The notes below the pieces were generated by a model, which was not told the DNA's origin, ran no database searches, and was given only the letters and a program-made list of their open reading frames with translations. From NCBI GenBank assembly GCA_044226785.1, contig JBGAGK010000002.1:186001-250000 (forward strand): DNA of 64,000 bases, given 5' to 3'. Positions 35,761 to 44,232 of the stretch are shown here, one piece after another. Positions within the stretch are counted from its first letter, which is position 1. Each line of letters begins with the position of its first letter. The stretch is from TMP-86 sp039807285 (GTDB taxonomy: Bacteria; Pseudomonadota; Gammaproteobacteria; Steroidobacterales; Steroidobacteraceae). The position numbers and the translations under genes were made by a program.

Positions 35761-36590
35761 GAGCCCGGCGCACGCTGATCATGGCCATCGCCTCGCTCCT
35801 GGTGGCGGGTTGCATGACCACGCCACCCGAGGAGGATCCGGTCCAGATCAAGCTCAATGACCTGGACAACCGGCTGACCCGGATCGAGAAGGTCGTGACC
35901 AACCAGAGCCTGCTGCAGCTGTCCAACGATCTGGAGGCCATGCGCGCCCAGATCCGATCCATGCGCAACGACGTGGACGAGCTGGGCAATGCAGTGGAAG
36001 CCTCGCGCCGCCAGCAGCGTGACCTGTATGCGGATCTGGATGCGCGCATGAAAGTGCTGGAAGCTCGTGGCGGTGTCACGCCCGGTACCTCGCCCGGATT
36101 GCCCGCACAGGCGGCATCTTCGCCCCCGGCGGCTGCGTCTTCAGCCGCTCCTTCCGGGCCGGGCGCTGCCCCTGAAGCCGCTCCGGCTGCGGATTCTTCG
36201 CAGGGAACCGACAAGAGCGATTACCAGTCGGCGTTCAATCTGCTGAAGAACAGCCAGTACGACCAGTCGATCGCCGCGTTCCGCAGGTTTCTGGAGGTGC
36301 ATGCGCAGAGCCCGCTGGCGGAGAATGCCCAGTACTGGCTGGGCGAGGCCTATTACGTCACGCGTGCCTACCCGGATGCCCTGCAGTCCTTCCGACTGGT
36401 CAGCGAGAAGTACCCGCAATCGCGCAAGCTGGCCGATGCCCTGCTCAAGACCGGATTCTGCTACTACGAGATGAAGCAGTGGGACAAGGCGCGCGAGATC
36501 CTGACCCAGGTGGCTGACCAGTACCCGGATGCCAGCGCCGGCCGGCTGGCTCGACAACGCCTGGACAGGATGACCAGCGAAAAGCACTGA
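35757..36590 (+). CDS. cpoB: CpoB/YbgF, Tol-Pal-associated TPR protein, lipoprotein-like
   Basis: A 277-residue cell-division coordinator. After the signal comes a coiled coil (about 30-100, DLDNRLTRIEKVV), a Pro/Ala linker, and C-terminal TPRs (YQSAFNLLKNSQYDQSIAAF, AQYWLGEAYYVTRAYPDAL). It couples Tol-Pal to PBP1b-driven peptidoglycan synthesis in other bacteria. The signal ends in LLVAGC, which reads as a lipobox, so this version may be lipid-anchored, unlike the soluble E. coli protein. Start overlaps the pal stop. Confidence 0.9.
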   Translation: MRARRTLIMAIASLLVAGCMTTPPEEDPVQIKLNDLDNRLTRIEKVVTNQSLLQLSNDLEAMRAQIRSMRNDVDELGNAVEASRRQQRDLYADLDARMKVLEARGGVTPGTSPGLPAQAASSPPAAASSAAPSGPGAAPEAAPAADSSQGTDKSDYQSAFNLLKNSQYDQSIAAFRRFLEVHAQSPLAENAQYWLGEAYYVTRAYPDALQSFRLVSEKYPQSRKLADALLKTGFCYYEMKQWDKAREILTQVADQYPDASAGRLARQRLDRMTSEKH

Positions 36591-36591
36591 G

Positions 36592-37269
36592 GTGGGCGAG
36601 TTGCCCGACAGCCGGACCGTGGGTCGCACTGCCCGGTTGCGTGTCAACGAGATATTCCATTCACTGCAGGGAGAGGCGGATGCTGTGGGATATCCCACGG
36701 TGTTCATCCGGCTGACCGGCTGCCCGCTGCGTTGCCGATACTGCGATACGCAGTACGCCTTTCACGAAGGCCGCTGGATGAGCCTCGAGGACATTCTCGA
36801 AGCCGTTTCCGCATTTGGGGCGCGACATGTGTGCGTGACGGGCGGGGAGCCGCTGGCCCAGCCGGCCTGCATCACATTGCTCCAGCAGTTGTGTGACGCG
36901 GGATTCGATGTGTCCCTGGAGACCAGTGGTGCCCTGGACATCGGCCTGGTGGATGCTCGTGTATCGCGTGTGGTGGACGTCAAGACACCGGATTCGGGCG
37001 AGGTGCAGAGCAATCGGCCCGAGAACCTGACGTTGCTGACCTCCCGTGACCAGTTGAAGTTTGTCATCGGCTCGCGCACCGACTTCGACTGGAGCCGTCG
37101 CTTCGTCGCCGATCAGCAGCTCGATGGCCGATGTACCATCCTGTTCTCGCCCAGCTACGGTCGATTGCCCGCGCCACAGCTCGCGCAGTGGATCCTGGAC
37201 GAGCGGCTCAACGTGCGCTTCCAGCTCCAGCTCCACAAGGTGCTGTGGGGCGATGTGCCGGGACGATGA
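36592..37269 (+). CDS. queE: 7-Carboxy-7-deazaguanine synthase
   Basis: A 225-residue radical-SAM enzyme of queuosine synthesis converting 6-carboxytetrahydropterin to 7-carboxy-7-deazaguanine. The cluster motif CPLRCRYC has C44, C48 and C51; NEIFHSLQGEADAVGYPTVF and VCVTGGEPL are family blocks. GTG at 36592, one base after the cpoB stop, is the likely start. The stop overlaps queC. Confidence 0.95.
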   Translation: MGELPDSRTVGRTARLRVNEIFHSLQGEADAVGYPTVFIRLTGCPLRCRYCDTQYAFHEGRWMSLEDILEAVSAFGARHVCVTGGEPLAQPACITLLQQLCDAGFDVSLETSGALDIGLVDARVSRVVDVKTPDSGEVQSNRPENLTLLTSRDQLKFVIGSRTDFDWSRRFVADQQLDGRCTILFSPSYGRLPAPQLAQWILDERLNVRFQLQLHKVLWGDVPGR

Positions 37270-37967
37270 GCCGCACGCGCGCCGTGGTTCTGCTCTCCGG
37301 GGGGCTTGATTCGGCCACTTGCCTCGCCATTGCACGCTCCCGCGGCTTTGAGTGCCACGCCCTGTCGGTGGACTACGGCCAGCGGCATGCAGCCGAGCTG
37401 GATGCGGCTGCACGGATCGCGCAGGCCCTGGGTGTAACGGACCACCGGATCATGCACATCGATCTTGCCGGCATCGGCGGATCCGCGCTCACCGACTCGT
37501 CCATCGATGTGCCGAAGGCACCGGGTCCCGGGATTCCGGTCACTTATGTTCCAGCGCGCAACACCCAGCTCCTCGCACTGGCTCTGGGCTGGGCCGAGGT
37601 GCTTGAAGCCCGCCACCTGTTCGTGGGCGTGAACGCGGTGGATTATTCCGGCTATCCGGATTGTCGCCCCGAGTTCATCCGCGCCTTCCAGCAACTGGCG
37701 AATCTTGCCACCCGCGCGGGTGTGGAAGGCCGGACACTGACCGTGGAAGCGCCGCTCATGCACATGGGCAAGCCGGACATCATCCGCAAGGGCCTTGAAC
37801 TGGGCCTGGACTATTCGCTGACGGTGTCCTGCTATCAGGCTGATGCGCGAGGGTGCGCATGTGGGGCTTGTGATGCCTGCCGGATCCGTGCCCGGGGGTT
37901 TCGAAATGCAGGCATCGCCGACCCGACACGGTACGCCCGCGAGGAGCATCAGGAGGGATCCGTTTGA
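37266..37967 (+). CDS. queC: 7-Cyano-7-deazaguanine synthase
   Basis: A 233-residue ATP-dependent enzyme making preQ0. The PP-loop motif is LLSGGLDSATCL near residue 9; the zinc site is the C-terminal Cys set in CYQADARGCACGACDAC; YVPARNTQLLALALGWAE is conserved. ATG overlaps the queE stop. Last gene of the long ruvC-queC run; followed by a strong hairpin terminator. Confidence 0.96.
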   Translation: MSRTRAVVLLSGGLDSATCLAIARSRGFECHALSVDYGQRHAAELDAAARIAQALGVTDHRIMHIDLAGIGGSALTDSSIDVPKAPGPGIPVTYVPARNTQLLALALGWAEVLEARHLFVGVNAVDYSGYPDCRPEFIRAFQQLANLATRAGVEGRTLTVEAPLMHMGKPDIIRKGLELGLDYSLTVSCYQADARGCACGACDACRIRARGFRNAGIADPTRYAREEHQEGSV

Positions 37968-37971
37968 CCAA

Positions 37972-38002
37972 GGACCCGGAACCGTTCAGAGGTTCCGGGT
38001 CC
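37972..38002. terminator. Bidirectional intrinsic-terminator-like hairpin
   Basis: GGACCCGGAACC (37972-37983) and GGTTCCGGGTCC (37991-38002) form a perfect 12-bp stem with a 7-nt loop. It sits 4 bp after the queC stop and 17 bp from the 3' end of the convergent TonB receptor, so it can end both transcripts. The downstream T-tract is weak on either side. Confidence 0.75.
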
Positions 38003-38019
38003 CTTCGATCGAGGTCCGC

Positions 38020-40599
38020 CTAGAAGTCCTTCGAGACACGCAGGCCGAAGGTGCGCGGCTGGGTCGGCACGATGTAGACCTGGTTGTCGTTGTTGGACGT
38101 GATATTGGTGAATCGCGTCAACTGGGCACGCCGGTTGGCGACGTTGCTGATATAGGCGCTGATTTCCAGGCCATTGTTCTTCGCGCCTCCGGTAAGGTCC
38201 AGCAGGCCGTAGGCCGGCTGGAAGCCGATCACCGCCTGCTCGTTCCCCTTGAGCTTGGGTGCCACCTTGTTCTGGTACATGAATGAAGCCTGGCCATAGG
38301 GTTGCCAGCCGATGACGTCCGGGAACTCGTAGCGAGCCACCACATTGCCCTTGAACTTGGGTACCTGGGGCAGATCTGTCCCCGCGGTCGCCAGGGGCCC
38401 GGTGTAGGTGAACGTGGGTGGCAGGAAGGGTGCGTTCACCGAATCGCCCGGGCAGTTCGTGACTCCGACCTGTGCGCAGAAATTCTGCGAAATGGTGGCT
38501 TTGAGCCAGGTGAAGCCCGCGCTCAGGGTCAACTGGCGGGTCGCCGCGAAGGTGATCTCGCTCTCCACACCCCTGATCCGCGCGTTCCCGGCGTTGGTGA
38601 TGGCCGTGATGCTCGGCGGCACGAGAAAGCCGAACTGGAAGCTCTTCCAGTCCTCCCAGAACAGGGCTCCGTTCCACCTCAGCCGGTTGTCCGCCCAGGT
38701 GGTCTTCCAGCCGAGTTCGTAGTTCTTGAGGTAATCAGGCTGGTAGGGCTTGCCGTTGGGGCCCGCGATGCGATTGACACCGCCCGGCCGGAAACCCTTG
38801 GACCAGGTCGCATAGACCATCTTGTCCGGCGTGATCTTCCAGGTCGCCGTGAGTTTGGGCACGTTGCCGTGGCCGCTGGAGGAGGTGTCCAGATTCGTGC
38901 AGGGTGAGTACTTGGCGACGACGAAGGTCGGCTGGAAGCATTTCGCCATGCCGGTCCCCGACGAAAAATGGTTCGAGTAACCGAAAAAGCCTTCCAGCCC
39001 GTTGTCGAACCAGTACTGGCGGAAACCGCCCGTGAGGGTCAGCTGGTCCGTGATGTCCCAGTCGATCTGGGCGAACACCGCGCGGTCGCGGTCCACACGT
39101 TGCTCGGCGGTGAGCCAGATGGTGTTGGGCAGATTCGGGAGCGAGTAGTAGTCGGAAAGCCCATTGGGATTTCCGGGACCACCGGTGGAAGATACCCAGC
39201 CGTAGCCCGGCATGGTGTAGTTCTGCCAGATGTTGTGGAGCTGCCGCTGGAGGAAGGCGCCGACGGTGGCGCGCACCGGGTATTTCGCCGGCGTGGACAG
39301 ACGCACTTCCTGGCTCCACTTCTCGAAGTAGCCGCCGCCGTTGACGAACTCCTGGGGCATGATGGGCTTGCCATCGTTCCCGGTCCAGTACGCCCCCGAG
39401 CCGAACAGACGGTCATAGAACATCGAATAGTCGCTGTACTCTGCGGTGGTATGGCCGGTGCGCTTCATGAACCCGCCTGAATACACCAGGTCGAAGTCGC
39501 TGATCTTGCCTTCCACCGTCAGAGCCGTCTGGTACCAGTTGTCGTAGGTCGAGTCCGGCCCGAAACGCACTACGTCGAGGTCCCCGACGCTGGGATCGTA
39601 GCCGAAGAAACCCTGGGTCTTGATCCGCTGTCCCATGACGACGGGCATCACGGTCCAGTTCTCACCCAGGTCGAGCTTCAGTGCGGCACGTCCACCCCGC
39701 GTATCCACGGTGTTGAAATTCTTCTTTATCCAGGGCGCGGCGCTGATGGCGCCGGCACCGACCACGCCCACCGGCGGACAGCCGGGAGAATTGCTGGTGT
39801 TCCCCGACCAGGTCGGGAAGGTCCGGATGCCATTGGTGATGCAGCCGGGGGCGCTGGTGCCCATGATGTTGTCGATATAGCCCGCATCGTGCAGATCCCA
39901 GCCGACCAGGCGGATCGCCGCATTTGCCGAGAGCGGTATGTTGACGAAGCCTTCCACGCCCCAGCCGAGGCCACCGCTTTCCACTGAATTTCCGGAGACC
40001 GCGACATTGCCGTAGAACTTCGAGGTGTCGGGTTTGTTGGTGATGATACGCACCGTTCCAGCCTCGGAACTCGCACCGTACAAGGTGCCCTGCGGGCCTT
40101 TCAGGACTTCCATGCGCTGGATGTCGTACAGGTGAACCTCCGGGGTTCCATCGATGGTGGTGACCGGCTGTTCGTCGAGGTAGGTACCCACGGAGGGCTG
40201 TGAGCCCGAATGATTCCCGTCACCGCCATTGTTGACGCCGCGGATGTAGATCAGGGACTGGCCGGGTGCGCCACTGCCACCCTGACCATTGCCGCGCGAG
40301 TAGGCGATGCTGGGCGAGAATTTCACGTAGTCGTCGACGTCGACGATGTTGAGCTGCTGGAGCTTGGTGTTGTCGAGCACCTGCACGGCGATGGGCACGT
40401 TCTGGAGGTTCTCCACGCGCTTCTGGGCCGTGACCACGACCTCTTCCAGGCTGACCGTGGAGGACGCCTCCTGAGCATGCGCGAACGCCCAGGGAAGGGT
40501 GGCCAGCAGGGTGGAGGCCACGGGGATTCCCTTGCGGACCAGTGGATGGCGTTTGAGTGCCTGGAGACGGTTGAGTTTGCGTCGGCGGCTGCGTGTCAT
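38020..40599 (-). CDS. TonB-dependent outer-membrane receptor
   Basis: An 859-residue receptor. A long basic N-terminus leads to a signal peptide ending AFAHAQ, then LEEVVVTAQKRVENLQNVP and the plug block MEVLKGPQGTLYGASSEAGT. The barrel ends in RTFGLRVSKDF with a terminal Phe. Unlike the first receptor in the window, the plug has SSEAG instead of NATGG. GGGGAG lies about 7 nt before the ATG. It is probably co-transcribed with the TPR-sulfotransferase gene 63 bp upstream. Substrate unknown. Confidence 0.92.
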   Translation of the reverse strand: MTRSRRRKLNRLQALKRHPLVRKGIPVASTLLATLPWAFAHAQEASSTVSLEEVVVTAQKRVENLQNVPIAVQVLDNTKLQQLNIVDVDDYVKFSPSIAYSRGNGQGGSGAPGQSLIYIRGVNNGGDGNHSGSQPSVGTYLDEQPVTTIDGTPEVHLYDIQRMEVLKGPQGTLYGASSEAGTVRIITNKPDTSKFYGNVAVSGNSVESGGLGWGVEGFVNIPLSANAAIRLVGWDLHDAGYIDNIMGTSAPGCITNGIRTFPTWSGNTSNSPGCPPVGVVGAGAISAAPWIKKNFNTVDTRGGRAALKLDLGENWTVMPVVMGQRIKTQGFFGYDPSVGDLDVVRFGPDSTYDNWYQTALTVEGKISDFDLVYSGGFMKRTGHTTAEYSDYSMFYDRLFGSGAYWTGNDGKPIMPQEFVNGGGYFEKWSQEVRLSTPAKYPVRATVGAFLQRQLHNIWQNYTMPGYGWVSSTGGPGNPNGLSDYYSLPNLPNTIWLTAEQRVDRDRAVFAQIDWDITDQLTLTGGFRQYWFDNGLEGFFGYSNHFSSGTGMAKCFQPTFVVAKYSPCTNLDTSSSGHGNVPKLTATWKITPDKMVYATWSKGFRPGGVNRIAGPNGKPYQPDYLKNYELGWKTTWADNRLRWNGALFWEDWKSFQFGFLVPPSITAITNAGNARIRGVESEITFAATRQLTLSAGFTWLKATISQNFCAQVGVTNCPGDSVNAPFLPPTFTYTGPLATAGTDLPQVPKFKGNVVARYEFPDVIGWQPYGQASFMYQNKVAPKLKGNEQAVIGFQPAYGLLDLTGGAKNNGLEISAYISNVANRRAQLTRFTNITSNNDNQVYIVPTQPRTFGLRVSKDF

Positions 40600-40662
40600 G
40601 AAGCGACTCCCCGGGTGTTGTATTTGAACGTCAAGTCTAAGCCTTTTGTGGCTGGAATCAAA

Positions 40663-42702
40663 CTAGCCGAAATCCATGGGTACGTGTGGATAATCCCGTA
40701 GCACGGGTCCCAGCGCATCGATGAGCGGACCGAGCCAGGATTCATAGTGCCGCCAATGGTCCAGACCTTCCCGGAAGATCGGACGGCGCACCTGCTCGGA
40801 ACTGGCCGTGCGCACTGCGCGCTCGGTCTCGTGGAATTTCAGGCAGGCTTCCTCGAAAGCCAGTCCACAGTGATCGAGCAGGCGCCGAACCTGATTTTCC
40901 GTGTCGGCGACCATGTCTTCGTAGTGCACCCTCAGCACCTTCCCGGGGAGTACCGCGTCGATGTGCGCCATGAACCTTGCGTAGTCGCGATAATAGCGCC
41001 CCAGCTCCGGCAGACCGTAGGTGAAGTTCTGGCCGCGGGCAAAGTGCTGCTTGAAGCACGAAAACCCGCAGGCCAGCGGGTGCCGGCGCGCGTCGATGAT
41101 CCGGGCATTGGGCAGGATCAGGTGGATCAGTCCGACGTAGAAGCAGTTGTTCGGCATCTTGTCGATGAAAAACGGAGCACCGGAGCGGCGCATCGGCTGC
41201 GTGTCGCGCAGGTAGCGCTCGCCGAATTCGCGCAATTGACCGGTGCTCAGGTGCGCGACCTTGGCTGCAAATTCTTCCTGCGCACCGTCGCTTCGCGCGA
41301 TGTCACGTGCAATCTGCGGAATTTGCGGCAGTTCCATGATGCCCTCGACCCGCGAGTGGCTGGCCAGGATCTGTTCGAGCAACGTCGAGCCTGCCCTCGG
41401 CAGGCCCACGATGAATATGGGGTCGGGGGCCGGAGCGCCGGTGCCTGCCCGTGAGCTGAAGAATTCTGGCGTGCAGACTTCGATGCTCCGATCCACATAG
41501 GCAGTCGTGGCCTGAGCATCATAGGGATGCTGCTGCATGCGCAGGGCGTTGCCGGAGGCATAGTGGGCGAAGGAGCCCTCGTACTCGGCGCGATCCTCCA
41601 GGGCCTTGCCCAACGCAAACTCGAAGTGCAGGCGTGAATCAGTGTCAAGGTCCCTGCGCTCGAGGGCAGCGTGCAGGGTCTGCAGGTCTTCGGCGGAGAA
41701 TCCAAAGGTCTTGAGATTCGCAAGGCTCCACCACGCCTCGCCCAGTTTCGGATCCAGGGCGATGGCGCGCCGATAAGCCTCGATGGATTCTGCGCTCCGC
41801 CCCGCGGTACGCAACGAGTGGCCCAGGCTCATCCAGATCTTCGGCTGCCCCGGATACTCGGCGAGCACCCGTTCATAGACCTGGATCGATTCGGCGTAGT
41901 CGCCGAGATTGGCCAGAGCTGCCGCCTGAAGGTTCCGGTAGCCGGGATTTCTTGGCTCCGCAGCCAGAAGTCGCTGTGCCTGCTCGAGGGCAGATGCCGC
42001 ATTGCCCTGGCGTATCAGCACCGAGGCATAGTTGTAACGCGCCATCGCGAAACTCGGCGCAAGCGCCAGACATCGCTCGAGCAATTCCTGGGCGTCCTGG
42101 TAACGCCGGAGACGGCCTGCGACCTCCGCCAGCATGCGCAATGCCGCCACATCAGTCGGGTGCCCGGACAGATGTTCGCGCAGTTTCGCATCTGCCGATG
42201 GCAGGTTGTTCTCGATGAGGAGCGAGGCCGCCAGCATCAGGGCCGGGTCGCGGGTGGCGGCCTTGATGTATCGTGCCCGCGCATCATCGGCTCCGGCTTC
42301 ATCACCGGCAGCATCCAGCTGATCCGCAAGCAGCCGCCAGCCATCCGGCGAATCGGGCTGCAGGTGCACTGCACGGCGCAACGCCTTGACCGCCTCTGCT
42401 GCACGGCCCGCTTCGCCCAGCGCTGCCCCAAGTTCCAGAAAGACGGGAGCGGCACGCGGTTGCTCGGAGGCCAGCGGTCCGAGGATGCCCAGAGCCACAT
42501 TGATCTCGCCACTCAGGCGCTGAGCTGCGCCCAGCACGAGACGTGCACGTGGCTCGGAAGGGATGACCTTGAGGATCTCGGAGGCTTGAATGGCAGCCGT
42601 GCGTGGATCGCTTTGCAGCAGGCGCGTTGCATGCTTCAGTGCGATCTGCAGTGACCCGACCGGTTCTGCAACAGCCTCACCACCCATGTGGGGAATATAC
42701 AT
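40663..42702 (-). CDS. TPR-repeat sulfotransferase family protein
   Basis: About 679 residues. The first 400 are TPR repeats (for example YAESIQVYERVLAEYPGQP and AESIEAYRRAIALDPKLGEA); from about 430 a sulfotransferase domain has the PAPS 5'-phosphosulfate loop LPRAGST (434-440), FFIDKMPNN and the 3'-phosphate-binding ARIIDARRHPLACGFS. ATG at 42702 is chosen; the frame runs open to 42831 but that part is inside tRNA-Lys. A later ATG at 42687 is possible. Such proteins often sit beside TonB receptors in these bacteria; the acceptor of sulfate is unknown. Confidence 0.82.
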   Translation of the reverse strand: MYIPHMGGEAVAEPVGSLQIALKHATRLLQSDPRTAAIQASEILKVIPSEPRARLVLGAAQRLSGEINVALGILGPLASEQPRAAPVFLELGAALGEAGRAAEAVKALRRAVHLQPDSPDGWRLLADQLDAAGDEAGADDARARYIKAATRDPALMLAASLLIENNLPSADAKLREHLSGHPTDVAALRMLAEVAGRLRRYQDAQELLERCLALAPSFAMARYNYASVLIRQGNAASALEQAQRLLAAEPRNPGYRNLQAAALANLGDYAESIQVYERVLAEYPGQPKIWMSLGHSLRTAGRSAESIEAYRRAIALDPKLGEAWWSLANLKTFGFSAEDLQTLHAALERRDLDTDSRLHFEFALGKALEDRAEYEGSFAHYASGNALRMQQHPYDAQATTAYVDRSIEVCTPEFFSSRAGTGAPAPDPIFIVGLPRAGSTLLEQILASHSRVEGIMELPQIPQIARDIARSDGAQEEFAAKVAHLSTGQLREFGERYLRDTQPMRRSGAPFFIDKMPNNCFYVGLIHLILPNARIIDARRHPLACGFSCFKQHFARGQNFTYGLPELGRYYRDYARFMAHIDAVLPGKVLRVHYEDMVADTENQVRRLLDHCGLAFEEACLKFHETERAVRTASSEQVRRPIFREGLDHWRHYESWLGPLIDALGPVLRDYPHVPMDFG

Positions 42703-42770
42703 CGTTCGTACGCTGTCCGGTGAAGGCCAGCGGGTGAATGCGCTGTGGTACAGAGGCAACAAAGACAGAC

Positions 42771-42846
42771 TGGTGGGCCGTGCAGGGCTCGAACCTGCGA
42801 CCAATTCCTTAAAAGGGAACTGCTCTACCAACTGAGCTAACGGCCC
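42771..42846 (-). tRNA. tRNA-Lys (anticodon TTT)
   Basis: A 76-nt cloverleaf with encoded CCA (42771-42773). Acceptor stem GGGCCGT pairs with ACGGCCC; D-arm GCTC...GAGC; anticodon loop CTTTTAA with anticodon TTT; T-arm GCAGG TTCGAGC CCTGC. All stems pair, with one G-T pair in the anticodon stem. Confidence 0.97.
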
Positions 42847-42857
42847 GACGGGCGCGC

Positions 42858-42886
42858 ATCATAGCTGAACTGCGGGCCAGTGGCAG
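42858..42886 (-). promoter_or_regulatory. Probable promoter of tRNA-Lys
   Basis: On the minus strand CTGCCA (42886-42881) and TATGAT (42863-42858) are spaced by 17 bp; the predicted start lies about 5 nt before the mature tRNA 5' end. The -10 is 5/6 and the -35 4/6 to consensus. Confidence 0.5.
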
Positions 42887-42912
42887 GGTCCAGCACGAGG
42901 CTCCGGCCCCTC

Positions 42913-44232
42913 CTATTCGCCAGGATTCTCCAGGCTGAATTTCTCGCCTTCGTCATCGTAGGCGAAAACTTCCGCATAGCGACCCCAGCCGACGATGGCC
43001 CGCAGGGTTTGTTCGGCCGCCTCATCGTTCATGTAGTCCTCGATTTCATCGAGGAAACGGCTCTTGCGGGCCACGTGCGAGGCGCGCTCATCCAGGACCC
43101 GGCGCACATGTGCGGCCAACGGTATGTGGCTGAGCAGGTGATGGGCGAAAATGTGCTTGCGCTCATCGAGCGTTGCACTGGCAAAAGCCAGGCCCTCGGG
43201 CGTGAGCCTGATATCGCCTCCCTCCAGTTCGGCAAACCTGAGCATCTGCAGTGTCTCGGCCACAGGAAACAGCTCGTCGGCATCCATGTGAACATCCGAT
43301 GCGATGTCCGGCAGGTCGGCCTTGCCATTGAAGGGAGGCGCAGCCACGGCTTCCATCAGGCCCGCGATCAGGTTCGAGGAGACATTCGGAAGTTCCGTCC
43401 CGATCCCCAGGCCCTGCAGCCGGTTGGCATGCTGGACTGCGGGGCCCGCGGTCTTGCGCGCCGTCATGGCCACGTAGAGTCGTTCGACGATGTCCCGGAA
43501 GGCGGGCTCCAGGCGGTTGCGGGGGTGGGGCAGGCTGACCGGAATCTCGCTGAGGATCCGCCCGGGATTGCTGCCGAAGACCATGACCCGGTCGCACATG
43601 AACACGGCCTCTTCGATATTGTGGGTCACGAGTACCACGCCCTTGATGGGCATTCGGCCGTCGGACCACAGGTCGAGAAAGTCGGTGCGCATGGTTTCCG
43701 CGGTCAGGACATCCAGGGCGGAAAAGGGTTCATCCATGAGCAGGATGTTGGGCTGGACCACCAGTGCGCGTGCAAAGCCCACGCGCTGGCGCATGCCGCC
43801 GGACAGTTCCCGGGGATAGGCGGACTCGAAGCCGTCGAGGCCAATGAGGTCAATGGCCGCGAGCGAGCGCTTGCGGATCTCGCCCTTGGCCACGTGCAGG
43901 GCCTCGAGCCCAAGCGCCACGTTCTGGAACACCGTGAGCCACGGAAACAGGGCAAAACTCTGGAATACCATGGCGATGCCGGGGGCGGGCCCCTCGATGC
44001 GCTGTCCCAGATAACGGACTTCGCCGGCGCTGGGCTTCGCAAGTCCGGCGATCAGTCGCAGGAGGGTGGACTTGCCCGAACCCGATCGCCCGAGCAGACC
44101 GATGATCTGACCTGCACTCATGCTCAGGCTCACATCGTCGAGCACCACGAGATCTTCCCCGTCGGCCTTGGGAAAGGACTTGCGGAGGCTGCGGACTTCC
44201 AGCAATGCCGGTGAAGTACTCATCTGCGTCAT
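42913..44232 (-). CDS. NitT/TauT-type ABC transporter ATPase with C-terminal AAA-associated domain
   Basis: A 439-residue nucleotide-binding subunit. Walker A GRSGSGKST at 48-56, Q-loop MVFQSFALFPWLTV, signature LSGGMRQRVGFARAL, Walker B ILLMDEPFSALD and H-loop LVTHNIEEAVF. From about 290 a C-terminal domain (DVHMDADELFPVAETLQML onwards) of the AAA-associated type follows, as found beside double permeases. Start ATG at 44232 overlaps the permease stop; a longer open frame to 44523 reads through the permease gene out of frame and was discarded. Substrate unknown. Confidence 0.9.
   Translation of the reverse strand: MTQMSTSPALLEVRSLRKSFPKADGEDLVVLDDVSLSMSAGQIIGLLGRSGSGKSTLLRLIAGLAKPSAGEVRYLGQRIEGPAPGIAMVFQSFALFPWLTVFQNVALGLEALHVAKGEIRKRSLAAIDLIGLDGFESAYPRELSGGMRQRVGFARALVVQPNILLMDEPFSALDVLTAETMRTDFLDLWSDGRMPIKGVVLVTHNIEEAVFMCDRVMVFGSNPGRILSEIPVSLPHPRNRLEPAFRDIVERLYVAMTARKTAGPAVQHANRLQGLGIGTELPNVSSNLIAGLMEAVAAPPFNGKADLPDIASDVHMDADELFPVAETLQMLRFAELEGGDIRLTPEGLAFASATLDERKHIFAHHLLSHIPLAAHVRRVLDERASHVARKSRFLDEIEDYMNDEAAEQTLRAIVGWGRYAEVFAYDDEGEKFSLENPGE

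Noticed and set aside
42703..42831. N-terminal extension of the TPR-sulfotransferase
   Set aside because: These codons translate part of tRNA-Lys (the typical PFKELVAGSSPARPT sequence), so they are not protein coding.
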